Shown: positions 10,922 through 23,100, counted from the first letter of the stretch. The stretch is DNA of 64,000 nt from Telopea speciosissima (GCF_018873765.1 NC_057922.1:15699563-15763562), one strand, 5' to 3'. Notes: generated by a model not told the origin, from the sequence alone. Numbers and translations are program-made.

Positions 10922-12487
10922 GGGGAAATTTCTTAGATCTACGAGATTAAAAAAAGAATTACAAGATAAGTATAATTTAAATTTGTTTTATATCCACAAA
11001 TTTAGATTTTGAAAAGATATACCTAATCCCCAAATTAGTTAGTTCTCTTCCCGTTCAACAAGAAAATATAACTAAACTTCCTAAAATACCCTCTAACATC
11101 ATTTGTTTCCTTACCGGTTATCACAGGAAAACTGGCCGGTAAGTATTGGCTCTCCCTCTCTCTCTCTCTCTCTCTCTCTATGTCTTTCTCTACCCTTGTT
11201 TTAGCTTTCTTTTTTTCCACTTCTTCTCCGTCTTGGGCTTCCCCTCCCCGTTGCGCCCATTCGAGGCCTTCCCTGTGATAAACCTCACCAAGCTTGTGCG
11301 AGAGGTATAGCAGCACCTATAACCATGCACCCTTGCGATGTCTGGTCATGGTGGTTATGGGATACACATGATGTACTTGGTTCCTAGTGGCGTACAAGCG
11401 TTCGTCCAGCTACCATGCGGTTTCACTTGCAGAGCTTTGTATTTGCAGCAGAAAGAATTCCACCTTAAACTGTGAGTCAGGTGAACAATCCCGCTCCGGC
11501 TCATTATATTCTACGAAGCATGATCACACTCGAGAATTCTATCAAAAACCAATTCCGCAAATTAAAATGAACTACATGAAGAAAGGACACATTTGAACCA
11601 AGAAACCCAGGATTTACACCTGGAAGGATAACCTAGGGGAACGCTGGTTCCAGGTGAGATCTTGAGATCACCAAAATTTTTATTTTCAAGGGAATCTTGC
11701 CATTAATATCGTGGAAATCAGCTTTTCTTCCAGAAAGGCTTGTTTCCTTAGCGACATTGACTGAAATCCAACTTAATCAAAGGGATTTCCGAAAAAAAAA
11801 TAATACTAATAGCTATATAAGAAATCAAAATCTACTGTTGATGAAACTTTACAACAGAAGAGAATGGGGGAAGAGAGAGAGAGAGAGGGAACAAACTCGT
11901 GTTGTAAAATACAAAGAGAAGGAGGCACTTTCAAGAGTGCTCCATTGTCAAACTACTGATATTTTACTAGTTATGCTGCCATTAATAGAGTTTTATGGAC
12001 GCCGTTACCCTGTTGATGCCGGAATTTCCCCTTCTAAGCAAGCAAACCTCTACAAGGAAGGGAGGAAAAAAAAAACCTACACTAGGGGCAGAGAAAAAGC
12101 AAATCCTCACCTGGTCTGCCTGTGATAACCACTAGAGGATTAAAACAGGGAGTCTAGGACTCATGAAGGTGATTAACCAGTGAAAGAGGGATAATGAGAT
12201 AGAGTGAAGCACCTTGCACTTAGCCAGCCCCGGAACTCAATGAGAGTTGTGCAAACGGTTAAACTATTAAGCATTAATTATCATTAGCCTTTTTTTTAGA
12301 AAAAAAATGATGTCAAAGGGTATTTTAGGAAGTATAATTATATTTTCTTGTTGGGCGGGACGAACACTAATTAATCTAAGGATTAGGTAAATCTTTTCAA
12401 AATCCAAATTTATAAATGTAAAACAAATTTAAAATATATTTATCTTGTAATTGTTTTTTTAATCTCGTAGATCTAAGAAATTCCCCC
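10922..12487. mobile_element. Non-autonomous Mutator-like element in unit 2
   Basis: A 1,566 bp insertion bounded by a perfect 9 bp target duplication TAAATAAAA. Its inverted ends run at least 150 bp, beginning GGGGAAATTTCTTAG on the left and GGGGGAATTTCTTAG on the right strand, continuing through a 'gatctacgagattaaaaaaa' block. A 9 bp target with long TIRs is the MULE signature. Interior: a CT microsatellite at 11,150-11,178 and several short open frames (11,387-12,125) with no recognisable domain; no transposase. Units 1 and 3 preserve the empty site, so insertion followed the duplication that separated unit 2. It lies about 550 bp upstream of the BBI copy 2 start. Confidence 0.92.
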
Positions 12488-12525
12488 TAAATAAAACTCT
12501 ATCCAAGAGCAGCATAGCAGCATAG

Positions 12526-12661
12526 CCTATGCTAGTGTTCCCATGTATCGATCTCTCTCTTCCCCATATAAAAAGACATCTTCACCCTTGTTTGAAGAGG
12601 AGAGCGGTAGACAGAGAGTGTTGACGTAGGCCTCGTTCACGTACAGAGAACCATTTCCCAA
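12526..12661. mobile_element. MITE relic in the BBI copy 2 promoter
   Basis: Same relic as at 586-722, immediately to the right of the MULE insertion. Confidence 0.55.
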
Positions 12662-12922
12662 GAAAATTAGGAGAAAAGTTCTCTATGGGAGAGTGCACTA
12701 CTACCCATGCCTAGATACAGAGGGAAGCGAAGTGACCGTCTTGTCCCCACCCCATAAAAGATGGAAATTCCGATCACCTCCATTATGCCAATGTGTGTGA
12801 TCTCATTGGAACACGTACAGGAGCCACACTCCCCGACAGTAAACATCAACCCAAAAAACAAATAGAAAGAATGACAAGGGTATTTAGGTAAAAGAAAATG
12901 GTGATTAGAGGCGTGTTCCGGT

Positions 12923-12930
12923 TATAAATA
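12923..12930 (+). promoter_or_regulatory. TATA box of BBI copy 2
   Basis: TATAAATA 107 bp before the ATG, same context as copy 1. Confidence 0.7.
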
Positions 12931-13036
12931 CTGCCCCAAGCAATGAGCTTGTAACTTGCAATTAAGAGCAACAAGTTATAACTGGTTTGTGTGAGTGAGT
13001 GAAGAGTGTAAGTGAGAGAGATCAGATCAGATAGAG

Positions 13037-13498
13037 ATGGCTCTGAAGGTTGTGTTGATGACACTGATGGTGTTGTTCTCTCTGGGAACAATGCCTTTTC
13101 CATTGGCTGGTGCTACTAGGGTCGATGTTGCTGAGCTCCTCGCACCCAACTGGTAAAATATATAACTCTGCAATTTGGTTAATTGGTTCCCTTTATCTTT
13201 CCTCCCATGGGTTTATATGCTCTCTCTCTCTCTCTCTCTCTCACATTGTGTTATGATTCTTGTTTGTTTAACAGGAAAGACTGGGGACAGTAGCTGGTGC
13301 GACAACTGTGTGTGCACAAAATCAAACCCACCTTACTGCCGCTGCACCGATGCTTCTCTCTGCACCAAATGCGTCTGCTACTTATTTGTGCCTGCTGCTC
13401 TTAAGTCAACTTGCGAATCTATTGCTTCCAAATTCGACAGCTTCTGTCCTTCCTCCGTTGCCACAACTGCTGAGAGGACCCAATTAATCCTCAACTGA
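13037..13498 (+). pseudogene. Bowman-Birk-type inhibitor, copy 2, exon 1 frameshift
   Basis: Promoter, signal peptide, intron and exon 2 are all present. Exon 1 is 13,037-13,152 and exon 2 is 13,275-13,498. Compared with copy 1, 11 nt are missing at the end of exon 1, in the propeptide (after A-E-L-L). With the conserved splice sites this shifts the frame and gives a stop a few codons into exon 2. Exon 2 itself is intact and encodes C-T-K-S-N-P-P-Y-C and all ten cysteines. An ATG inside the intron at 13,217 opens a frame that runs directly into exon 2 and would give a hydrophobic leader M-L-S-L-S-L-S, so an intron-retained message could still make the inhibitor. I treat it as a probable recent pseudogene. 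Confidence 0.8.
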
Positions 13499-13559
13499 GC
13501 CCAACTCCTACCATGCAAATCAAATAGTCTCTCTAGCTACCTCCTCTACTATGTCTCTA

Positions 13560-14930
13560 GAGAACCATGGATCGTGGTCCTAGTACGTAGCTAGCTAGTA
13601 TGTGTTTCTGGTTTTATGTCTTTATATATGTCCTAATAATTGCAATGCCTACTACTCTTAGTTTCATCTTCATTATAAGATTGTAACCAACCAGTGTGTG
13701 GGTGTTTGAATTGCAAAGTTGTTAATTTCCTGATAATAAAGAGGAGATTTTCTTATTACTGTTCATATATGTCTTCCAATTATAAGATTGTTTGGCTTAT
13801 TATGTCAAAAGAAAAAAAGAAAAAAAAAAAACAAACAAACAAACAAACTTGTATAGTACTTCTGGAGATCCGGTATTACTCAATCAGATCGTTGTATTTG
13901 GAATCTCTCGTAGAGATAGACCTTGACTCCTAACCCACTGAACATTCATAGAAAAATTATTTACGGTGAATGTATGGGAGTCCCATCCCTATTTTTTATT
14001 TCAAAAAAATTATTTAAGCAGAATTGATGAAATTACAATACAGTTAAAACTCAAGCCTGGCCAATTGTAGTTCAAACCATGGTTTCTCACTCTCTAAACT
14101 CCACCACACACAAGACATTCCTCTATAGAACTTTCACCGCCACAAGTACTCTATGAATATTAATCTAACGGACCTTTCCATGGAAAGCCCAGACGTTCAT
14201 ACCCATCTGCAATATCATTTATCTAGCTAGAATCAGTTCGTCATCCCATTTGAATTTGAAGGTTTTGATTTTCACTTTAGTTTAACAATGATGTTATGGG
14301 TAATCTATTTGATATGTGTCCATCAAATCTAATTTAAAATTTTTAGATTTTATTAATTTATATTATTATTATTATGTAGTATATTATCCAAAAGTTTTAT
14401 GCCTTAAAATATTCACAATTAGGGACAAAATTGGGCATTATGTTCATAATGTTATCACATTATAGATTTTATGAATGTAGGTAAAAAATATAAACGTGAG
14501 TCTTCATGTTATATTTGTATCGAACTAGATCATCTGAGAATCTTGTATAGATCGAATACTATAAGTTGTTTTTAAGTTACAAGATTTCTTCTGATAGTTG
14601 TTGGCTCCCTACCTGAGAGAGCTATATATCAGTGCACTAAATTTACAATCTCCATATGCGAATGGAAGAAATACTCAACAAGGAATAATTCACTTCCCAA
14701 ATTAGACGATATTGATATCCTGATAGAATTATACGATTGTAATTAGACCAAATTTTGAGCTTAGTGATAATTTTCCAAAGAGTTTACAAATACATCTAAA
14801 ATATTATTATTTATTTAATAATTATATTTACAAATTTTTCCCAAAATTTGTATGTCCATTCAGTGGTCGAGATTCTCTGACATACCTCTCTTTTGAGGTT
14901 TTTGATGGTGTTTATATTTCATACTTATAA
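13560..14930. other. 3' flank of unit 2, no gene
   Basis: AT-rich DNA. The first 500 bp still resembles units 1 and 4. From about 14,100 I see no match to other parts of the window and no coding exon. Confidence 0.6.
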
Positions 14931-14933
14931 AAG

Positions 14934-15840
14934 TAAGGGTGTCAATTGGGATGGTTTCCGGTATTTGGGACGGGATGGTACCGGTACCGGTACCAAAAGT
15001 ATCCCAGTACTGTCCCATTTAGTTAACGGGACCAAACCTAGATCCCAGTCCCAATTACTAGCGGGACGGGACGGTACCGGTTCTTAAACGGTTCTAGGCA
15101 CTGTAGAAAAATGGAGAAGAAGTTTAATTGTTTCTAACAAGGCGAGTTTATTAGTGTTGTGGAATTTTTTCACTATCATGAAATCGAAGTTGCCTACTAC
15201 TTTTTATAAAACAACTTAAATTATGAAATCATAATTTTACTTCTTCAAACTCCCTAAGATCACATGTAATAAGCTTCTCATTTTTTTAAATCTAGAGAAA
15301 TCCTACAAAATGGAAGAATCTCGTTGTGTTTCCTCTTTGATTTTCCCAAACAAAACTCTATTTATCACACATGTCACATGGTAGTATGATACGAAGTACG
15401 AAGTGCAAAAAGGCAGAACCTGGTAGATGTTGTTGGTCGATGGAGGAGGGAGTAGCACTGTAGCAAGTTCTGTGAGGAGAGACTTCAAGCTACGGCTGTT
15501 GACCTGTTGTTCCTCTTCGTAATCAAAAGGCAATTACTGAAATCCTAATGAGTCGTAATTCTTATACCATTTCTTTTTCTTTTTTTTTTTTACAAAAGAT
15601 CTTATATACTCTTTCTTTTTAAATGGTACTAGTACTTTGGGTACCATCCGGTACCTAATTGGTATTTCGGTACTGGTACCGTTGGAAATCCCGTCCCAGA
15701 ACTGTCCCGTCCTATTTATCATTCGGTACCAAAATCAGATACCAGTACCGTCCCATTTACTAATGAGACGGTCCGGTACCGGGTTTTAGCGGGATGGTAT
15801 TGGGACGATTCCCGGTTCTGATCCCAAATTGACACCCTTA
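14934..15840. mobile_element. hAT MITE, 907 bp
   Basis: The ends are TAAGGGTGTCAATTGGGA and TCCCAAATTGACACCCTTA (inverted). The flanks 'cttataaaag' and 'cttataag' are a near 8 bp duplication. Both subterminal parts are rich in GGTACCGG repeats that could pair with each other. No transposase domain seen. Confidence 0.75.
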
Positions 15841-16089
15841 CTTATAAGCCTATTATATGATATTGTTAGGTGGAGGGACTTCAATATAATTATTTCTATC
15901 AGTTGAAATTAGTAAGTTCCATTTTTTGATCTTGTATATGACCTTCACCAATCATTCCACTAAATTGGTACAGAAAGTTCTTTTATGTGCGTGTGTAACA
16001 AGTGTTTCAAAAACAATTATTAGTGAATTGAAAATCTCTCATTGATGTGCTGAAAGTTGTAATAATATCTTTATCCAAAGAAAGAAACA

Positions 16090-16570
16090 AAAAAAAAAAA
16101 CAATTAATTGTTAAGAAAACAATGCCCAAAATGGCAATTTGCAGAAGAAAAACAAAAAACAGAGAAAAACAAGCAACACAAAACATCAGAAATTTGCGTG
16201 GTTCACCCCTAAGATGGGAAGCTACATCCATGGCCGAGCAATAGAACGAATTTGACTATTCTCTGGAAATATTACAAAACTTTCTTACAGTCCTCTCAGA
16301 GATAAGAACATAATATAGAGAAGCCCTAACCCGAAGAAGTACAAGAATGCCCATGGACCCAGAAATTGTCAAAACGGATAGGATCGGACCAAAACATAAC
16401 GTATATCCCATAATATACCGTTTCGAAGATCTCGACGAGCCCAACACAACCCCCGGCCTCTGGCGAAGACGTTCACCATTTTTCGACAATCCCAGATCGT
16501 TTCGAGGCCAAAATGGCCCTACGAAGATTTCAACCATACATTCTAGACCAAAAATCAGGCTTCACCAATA
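16090..16570. mobile_element. LTR-element-like fossil fragment
   Basis: Contains 'aatttgcgtggttcacccc' followed by 'gctacatccatgg', a motif seen in plant Copia or TRIM-type LTRs. No coding domain and no pair of LTRs is visible. Broken and old; family uncertain. Confidence 0.3.
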
Positions 16571-16599
16571 ACCATATTGTCTAATTAGAATAATGCTAG

Positions 16600-17290
16600 A
16601 TCACCCCTTATTATCCCTAGAAGGTTATCAATGTTTAGCTTCTTAGGATCATCCTATTATAATTTGTGGTGACAGTTTTGATCCCAATAGTATGGAATTG
16701 GATGGGATTCCATTATCTTATTTAACCATCAATTTGTTTCGCGGCATATCTAAAATTTTTGTTTTTAGGATGTATTCAAGAAGTGAAAGTAAGGGGATTG
16801 CAACAAGGACTCTAAGACGCATTGGCGATTGGATGCAAAGAATTAGAAGTAGCTACGGATGGCATGTCAAGATTTGATTAATGGGTTAGATAAGGAGAGT
16901 ACGTAAACTTGGGCATGGGAACTGTTCTCTGTGTTATATTGGACTTATCTACTATTAATCGATCTCATATTAGTTATGTAATTATTCTGAATGAAAATAG
17001 ATTATTAGTATCTGTGTTAAATTGATTAGTACAAGGCCTTCCAGGGCCACTCACATGGAATTCATTTCTCCGATCCTGTGAGTCTCACTGTGAATTCCAT
17101 GTGACTGGCCCGGCCCTAGAGGGCCTTGGACAATAATCATGGCTCTACCAGATGGAATCTCTGACTCACAATAGAATGGGTTGGGACCATTAATTTACAG
17201 GCATTTGTCAATGTCTCTTTCGTTAGAAGGATTTATAACCTTCTGGCTTCTCTCCTTTATTGGGAAAGAGAGGGGAATGGATCGAAATCT
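16600..17290 (+). repeat. Sub-repeat X, copy 1
   Basis: The last 310 bp recurs directly at 24,690-25,000. The first part (16,610-16,980) resembles 2,950-3,320. It holds the short palindrome at 17,032-17,131. No gene. Confidence 0.65.
17032..17131. mobile_element. 100 bp imperfect palindrome (foldback MITE)
   Basis: The arms 'aaggccttccagggccac' and 'gggccttgg' with inner 'catggaattca'/'tgaattccatg' form a hairpin. A second copy is at 24,735-24,833. Confidence 0.55.
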
Positions 17291-18075
17291 TTCTCTATTA
17301 AATCCCATGCTAATCTATTCTCTTTGGTCATAATTAGTTTGAGCGAGATAGACGTAGAATACGATTTCAGGAATAGAAAGGAAGGTTGGGAAGGATTTGA
17401 GGCTGGATTCCTTGAGGCCGTGGGAGAGGACGAAAACGGTGAGAAGAAGATTAAAAGGAAGTAGCAACAGTTTGCTGGTATCTAGGACTTGGAGATGTAG
17501 AATTTCTAATATATTTTCCTGTTCGAAGATGGGTTAAACTGCAGAAAAATAACGTTCTCTATTTCTTTCAGGGACATTGTTGGCGGCTTGCAGAAGAAGA
17601 AGACCCAACCTCAGCCATGCAAGCCCCTCTTCGCGAGTAGGTTGTCCCTGGGGCCAAAGAAGAAGAAGAAAAACTGGAGAAGTTGGTCCCCGAAGCCAAA
17701 GGAGACCGGGCTTGGGCATTGTGGCCATTGCGAGGGGATGGCCGGGTGGATTGGAGGATGGTAGTCCAGATAAAGCAGATACAACAGAAGTTACGGTGAT
17801 TGCGAGGGCGGCAGCAGGGGCGGGATATGGCAGCAGTGGTGGGGCGGTAGGGGTTACAAAGGCCGACATGGTAATCGAGAAGGAAAGGTGGAGGGGTAAA
17901 ATTGTCCCCAAAAAAAACACGATTGTTGTACCCAAGATTGTATAACACTGTTTTGCCTATTTTTGTAATTGTAATCTTTTCTTTGGTTATATTTGTTAAA
18001 TTAACGATGGAGTAGACAGTTTTGTAGAGTGAAAACTCATTTGTGGCTAATCTCGTAATTTTCTCTTTTTTATAG
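17285..18075 (-). repeat. Half of the MULE of unit 1, inverted copy
   Basis: Reverse complement of about 4,088-4,875: one TIR (17,900-18,075), the GC-rich subterminal segment and 250 bp of interior. Several long open frames here (17,534-17,948, both strands) mirror those at 4,185-4,620 and are compositional, not genes. The second TIR is not found on this side. Confidence 0.75.
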
Positions 18076-18374
18076 ATTTATTTGGATTCTCCATGGATTT
18101 TAATAATATTTTCAAAGGCAAATCAGCAACTCTTTGATCTTTGGCTATTTTATTTTTGGTTAAAGAGGAGCACGATTTCTATTCTCCTCGTTCAATAATG
18201 GAGATAAGGCTAGATAGAGCCATTGATTGTGTTTATTGGCTTATTTGTGGAATGGGGACCTATATATATGGCCCATTTGCTCTGTTCTGTCATGAATCAT
18301 GACTAAAAGCCAGAAATGAGTATTGTCTTTTTGCTCATAATTAAAATTGGACTATACAAAAGGAGAGTTATAAG

Positions 18375-18804
18375 TAGGGATGTAAACGGATCGGATTCAG
18401 ATTGGATACGGATCGGATGTGATCGGAGCCGGATATTCCCGGCCGAATACGGATACCTCTAAACGGATTCGGATGCGGATCGGATTTGGATTTTCGACCA
18501 TCCGTTTACATATCGCTTGTGTAACCCGGACCTTCCTCCCCTTAGCGGATACAATTCTCTCTCAATCCATATCTCTTAGATCATGATTCTCTTTTCATCA
18601 TATTCTAGAACTTGTTTAATTTTCAAAAACCCTAAAAATCATTATTTACTTAATTTTTATTATTAAGTATTCGGATTTTTTCGGACGGATTTTAATCGGA
18701 GTATTCGGATTATTTTCCGGATATCTCTAAACGAATACGGATGCCCCTAAACGAATACGGATGCGAATTCGGATTCGGATTTCGGTTATCCATTTACATC
18801 CCTA
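18375..18804. mobile_element. hAT MITE, TAGGGATGTAAAC family
   Basis: 430 bp with ends TAGGGATGTAAACGGA and TCCATTTACATCCCTA (near inverted). A perfect 8 bp duplication GTTATAAG lies at 18,367-18,374 and 18,805-18,812. The interior is full of CGGAT/ATCCG iterations. Unit 1 has the empty site at about 3,765-3,775. Confidence 0.92.
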
Positions 18805-18997
18805 GTTATAAGGTACATATATTCCCACGTGATGTAACCATTTGAAATACTATTTGAAAGCATTGATTGATTGATTGAAAGAGAGAAAGAGTGAGATACC
18901 TCATGAGAAACATGGCTTCCAAAAGGTCTACCTCAGCCAACCTATGTGGAATATTTTTGAAGAGAGAAAAAATAAATAAAGAGAAAAACACAATAGT

Positions 18998-19229
18998 AAC
19001 CTCAAGGGATTAGCGCAGCTGGTTTGGAGGGGACATGAGACTTCGTCTCTGAAAGCGAGGTCTCATGATCAAACCTTCATCAGTGTATAATTTTTTGGGG
19101 CCACCTGCCTGAGGCTCACTAGGGCCCAGAAGCTCCCGATTCGTGTGTGGCACGGGGGTCATGTATGAGCCCAGGAAAGAATTTAGTCGGCCTAAAGTCG
19201 GATATCCCTCTTGTCTCCAAAAAAAAAAA
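18998..19229 (+). mobile_element. tRNA-derived SINE
   Basis: About 230 bp. It begins near a box A-like 'ggattagcgcagctggtt', has a box B-like 'gatcaaaccttcatc' about 50 bp on, and ends in a run of 12 A. The 10 bp duplication ACACAATAGT is at 18,988-18,997 and 19,230-19,239. Unit 1 has the empty site near 3,580-3,592. Structure is that of a Pol III SINE mobilised by a LINE. Confidence 0.88.
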
Positions 19230-19258
19230 ACACAATAGTGTATGTCAACAGGAATTTT

Positions 19259-19411
19259 TTCCCCTCCTGTACGTTGCTCGGATAGGATCGTACTGTCCCT
19301 TCACATGGGGGTGTGAAATGACGATTTAACCCTGCTTGGGCAGGGGGTTAGGTCATTATTTTGCACCCCCCATGTGAAGGGACAGCACAGTCCTGTCCGG
19401 GCAACAAACAA
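19259..19411. mobile_element. Small inverted-repeat MITE, unit 3 copy
   Basis: The ends 'tgtcccttcacatggggg' and 'ccccatgtgaagggaca' are close inverted repeats. Counterpart of 3,391-3,560. Confidence 0.65.
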
Positions 19412-21235
19412 GAGAGGATAACGATTCATGTCAACATTGTTATCCAATTGGCTATCCAATGCGCTATAGATAATAATAATAATCTATTCTTCTTCAGAAT
19501 AATTACAGAACCAATTAGAGAATAATAGATAACTCCAATAACAAAGAGAACTACAGTTTCCACGGCCAACAAAGTTTACTCTCCTTTATCTAACCAATTA
19601 ATAAAATCTTGATAGTCATCCATACTTCTAATTCTTTGCATCAGTGTCCCTTAAGGTCATTGTTACAATCCCCTTGCTTTTGCTTCTTAAACATATCTTA
19701 AATATAAAAATTTAGATATGTTGAAAAACATTGATGGTTAAAGAAGATAATAGAAGCCCTGTCCATCTATGCAATATTGGGATCAAAACTGTCACCCAAA
19801 ATTATAATAGGATGATCCTAAGAACATAAACATTGATAACCTTCGAGGCATAAGAAGGTTTGATCGATCTTGTGTTCTGATTAATGGTTCAGCAAGGTGT
19901 AAATTCTTTAAATCGTAGACCCAACGATTGATATTATTTATGATAGTCAAAGGATAGGGAGAGGTTTTATTATCCTAAATTTGCATTTTTTTAAATATTT
20001 AGCTTTCAAAATTTGAATCCAAAGAAATGAAGGGTTGGTTAAAAGCCTTCATCCAAGGTTAAGAATTATAGCTTTCTTGTGATCCATACTACCCAAAAAA
20101 CCCCGAATCCCCCGAAAAATTTATCCTTCGATTTTTCACTCTTTGGCGGTTGTTGTTTTGTTTAACTCATGGTTGATAATCTCAAAACAAAAAAGGTTTT
20201 TTTATTTTTCTTGTTTATGGAACAATAAATGCATCCATGACCTAAATAAAAATTATTCAAATTAAACAAAATCCAAAAATTGTATTATTTCCTTGTATGG
20301 CGATGGGATGATAACCTAATAGTGACTTTCTTGATCAAAACCACGGATCACATCAAAACCCCGCAAGGCCAAAGTTGATCGGATCAAATCAATCGAAACA
20401 ATCAAAGCAAGAAGATTCTCATCCAAGAACCACTAGTCGCGTTAAAATTAAATATTTCGATTGTTTGAACATGGTCGAGTTTAGGCGATTCATGACAAAT
20501 ATTGAAACTCTTGTTGGCCCATGTTATAATTTTGGTCAGGCTTGAGATTTAGCTTTATTGTAATAAATTTTTGAAATTATTCTCTAATCCCCGATTTTTT
20601 GATGTAATCATCATTTTAATGATGTTTCTGACCCACCCAGGCTTTTGGTGTAATATCATCATTTAATTGTTGTTTTCTCTCTATCCCTATTTTTGAAGCA
20701 TCATCTCTTTTTCTTTCCTCTTTGTTTTTTTTTAATTTAATTTTTCATTCACCCAAAAAATGTTTTTTTTCAATTTTTTTTTTTGGGAAATTGAGAATGG
20801 GATTAAAAGGGGATCTTATGCATCTATTGTAAAGAATATTTCTATGGGTGTCGACCCAAAGATTAAATGGGTAAGGAATCAAAGACCTAATCTACAAGAG
20901 ATTCGAAATGCCATGATCTGATTGGGTAATACAGGATATGTCCAGAGTAGGCATTAATTGCAAATAGAATGACACAAAATGAAAACAGTAATGAGAAATA
21001 ATAAGAAAATCTCCTCTTTATTATAAACTAGCCAATTTGGTAACACCCACACACTTGGTTACAATCTTATGAAGATGAAACTTAAGGAGTAGTAGGCATT
21101 CCAAATTAGAAGATACAAGACACAAAGAGCACGTACAACACGTAGTAGTAAGTACGTAGGACCACGACCATGGTTCAGAGACGACGACGACATAGCTAAG
21201 CTAGAGGAGACTTATTTAGGGTTGGGCACTTGGGC

Positions 21236-21716
21236 TCAGTTGAGGATAAATTGGGTCCTCTCAGCAGTTGTAGCAACGGAGGAAGGACAGAAGCTGTCGA
21301 ATTTGGAAGCAATAGATTCGCAAGTTGACTTAAGAGCAGTAGGCACAAATAAGTAGCAGACGCATTTGGTGCAGAGAGAAGCATCGGTGCAACGGCAGTA
21401 AGGTGGGTTTGATTTTGTGCACACACAGTTGTCGCACCAGCTACTGTCCCCAATCTTTCCTTTTAAATAAACGAGAATCATAACAAAATGTCAGAGAGAG
21501 AGAGAGAGAGAGAGAGAGCATATAAACCCATGGGAGGAAAGATAAAGGGCACCCAACCAATTCAATTGCAGAGTTATATATATTACCAGTTGGAAATTCT
21601 ATGGCTGAGAGCAGCTCAGCAACGTCGACCCTATATGGGGCAGCCATTAATGGAGAGGGCATTGTTCCTAGAGACAACACCACCATCAGTGTCATCAACA
21701 CAACCTTCAGAGCCAT
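21236..21716 (-). CDS. Bowman-Birk-type serine protease inhibitor, copy 3
   Basis: Two exons on the minus strand, 21,716-21,587 and 21,459-21,236, encode 117 aa. It differs from copy 1 mainly in the signal/propeptide (P-S-P-L-M-A-A-P-Y-R-V-D, one residue longer) and at a few positions after the loop (V-P-T-A-L-K). The loop C-T-K-S-N-P-P-Y-C and ten cysteines are unchanged, so trypsin inhibition is predicted. The start is chosen at the ATG shared by all copies; the open frame upstream has no ATG. The intron ends in AAG rather than the CAG of the other copies, and its CT repeat is longer than in copy 1. TATA box at 21,833-21,840; the AATAAA signal lies at 21,017-21,022 (minus strand). Confidence 0.88.
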
Positions 21717-21832
21717 CTCGATCTGATCGGATCTGATCTCTCTCACTTACACTCTTCACTGACAATACTTGCACACACAAACCAGTTATAACTTCTTGGT
21801 CTTGCGAGTGATAAACTCATTGCTTGGGGCAG

Positions 21833-21840
21833 TATTTATA
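21833..21840 (-). promoter_or_regulatory. TATA box of BBI copy 3
   Basis: TATAAATA on the minus strand at the same distance from the ATG as in the other copies. Confidence 0.7.
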
Positions 21841-22102
21841 ACCAGAACACGCCTCTGAGCAGCATTTTCTTTTACCTAAATACCCTTGTCATTCTTCCTA
21901 TTTGTTTTTTGGGTTGATGTTTACTGTGGGGGGAGCATGGCCCCTATACATGCTCCAATGAGAGCACACACATTGGTATAATGGAGGTGATCGAAATTTT
22001 CATCTTTTATGGGGTGGGGACAAGACGGTCACTTCGCTTCCCTCTGTATCTAGGCATGGGCAGTAGTGCACTTTTCCATAGAGAACTTTTCTCCTAATTT
22101 TC

Positions 22103-22243
22103 TTGGGAAGTGGTTCTCTGTATGTGAACGAGGCCTACGTCAACACTCTTTGTTTATCGCTCTCCTCCTTCAAACAAGGGTGGAGATGTCTTTTTATATG
22201 GGGAAGAGAGAGATCGATACATGGGAACACTAGCATAGGCTAT
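22103..22243. mobile_element. MITE relic in the BBI copy 3 promoter
   Basis: Inverted counterpart of 586-722. Confidence 0.55.
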
Positions 22244-23100
22244 GCAGCTCTTGGATAGAATTTTATTTATCCAAATTCAAACAGTTAAATCGGAACTGAT
22301 AAATCACTTACCAATTTGTTTGGTTTTGGTTTTAAGAAGTACTGAAACCGTTTGATAATAGTTTTACAAACAACCATTTAAACTATCGGCTTTGAACGTA
22401 CTAAAATCAATTAGAATTGGTAAGTCTGTTGAACCAATTATACATACTGAACAAGGAAAAAAACAATTATTGAATTTACGACATGTAAATTATTTCAAAT
22501 TGTATTTATTTCTTGAGTCACAATTTGGGCCTGGGTGCTGTGGTACAGGCTCAGTAACATCAGACTTATTTATTGGGCTTAAAAATAGATTTGTTCTCAA
22601 TTGAATCCAAAACTATTAACACGAACCAACAATAAAATCGAAACCAAAACCAATAAAAACCAATTAATTGAAACCATCAAACCGGAACCAAATGTCAAAC
22701 CTTTAGTGCTTAGTTTAATCAAATATTCACTTGTACAATTAGTATACGTATTATGTCTGCCTTGCAGAAGGAAATACACCATTCCCATTTCTCATCTCCA
22801 TCTCTATTATTGAAGTATTGTGCAGAAAGGAACAGAAATGGTACATTTAACCACGTGAAGAACCTTTAAAGGTTGGAATGCAAATGTAATGGGACCATGT
22901 CACCATGCAGAACAACCCACCTTAGTAAGTGAAATATTGGTCAAGCACATTTTTAACTTAGGTTTTTTTTTATTTATTTTTTTTATTAATTTTTTTAATA
23001 AGGAAATATCAATGAACCAAAAAAAAATTATGGAGTCTGAAAAATGTCAATTAAGGAAGAAAGCTCCACTGTTCATCCTAATTAAATTAAGAGTGCTGAC

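Larger units (their letters stand above)
10308..14090 (+). repeat. BBI duplication unit 2 (direct copy)
   Basis: Direct repeat of unit 1: 10,308-10,921 matches 1-570, then a MULE intervenes, then 12,488 onward matches from 563 through the BBI gene. Past the gene, short matches to unit 1 and unit 4 continue (for example around 13,860-13,930 and 14,030-14,080) and then fade. Confidence 0.85.

Noticed and set aside
18400-18790. CRISPR-like spaced repeats of CGGAT words
   Set aside because: Plant nuclear DNA; repeats are short, irregular and inside a hAT MITE.
18998-19070. tRNA gene suggested by a box A-like sequence
   Set aside because: No cloverleaf could be formed; poly(A) tail and target duplication make it a SINE.
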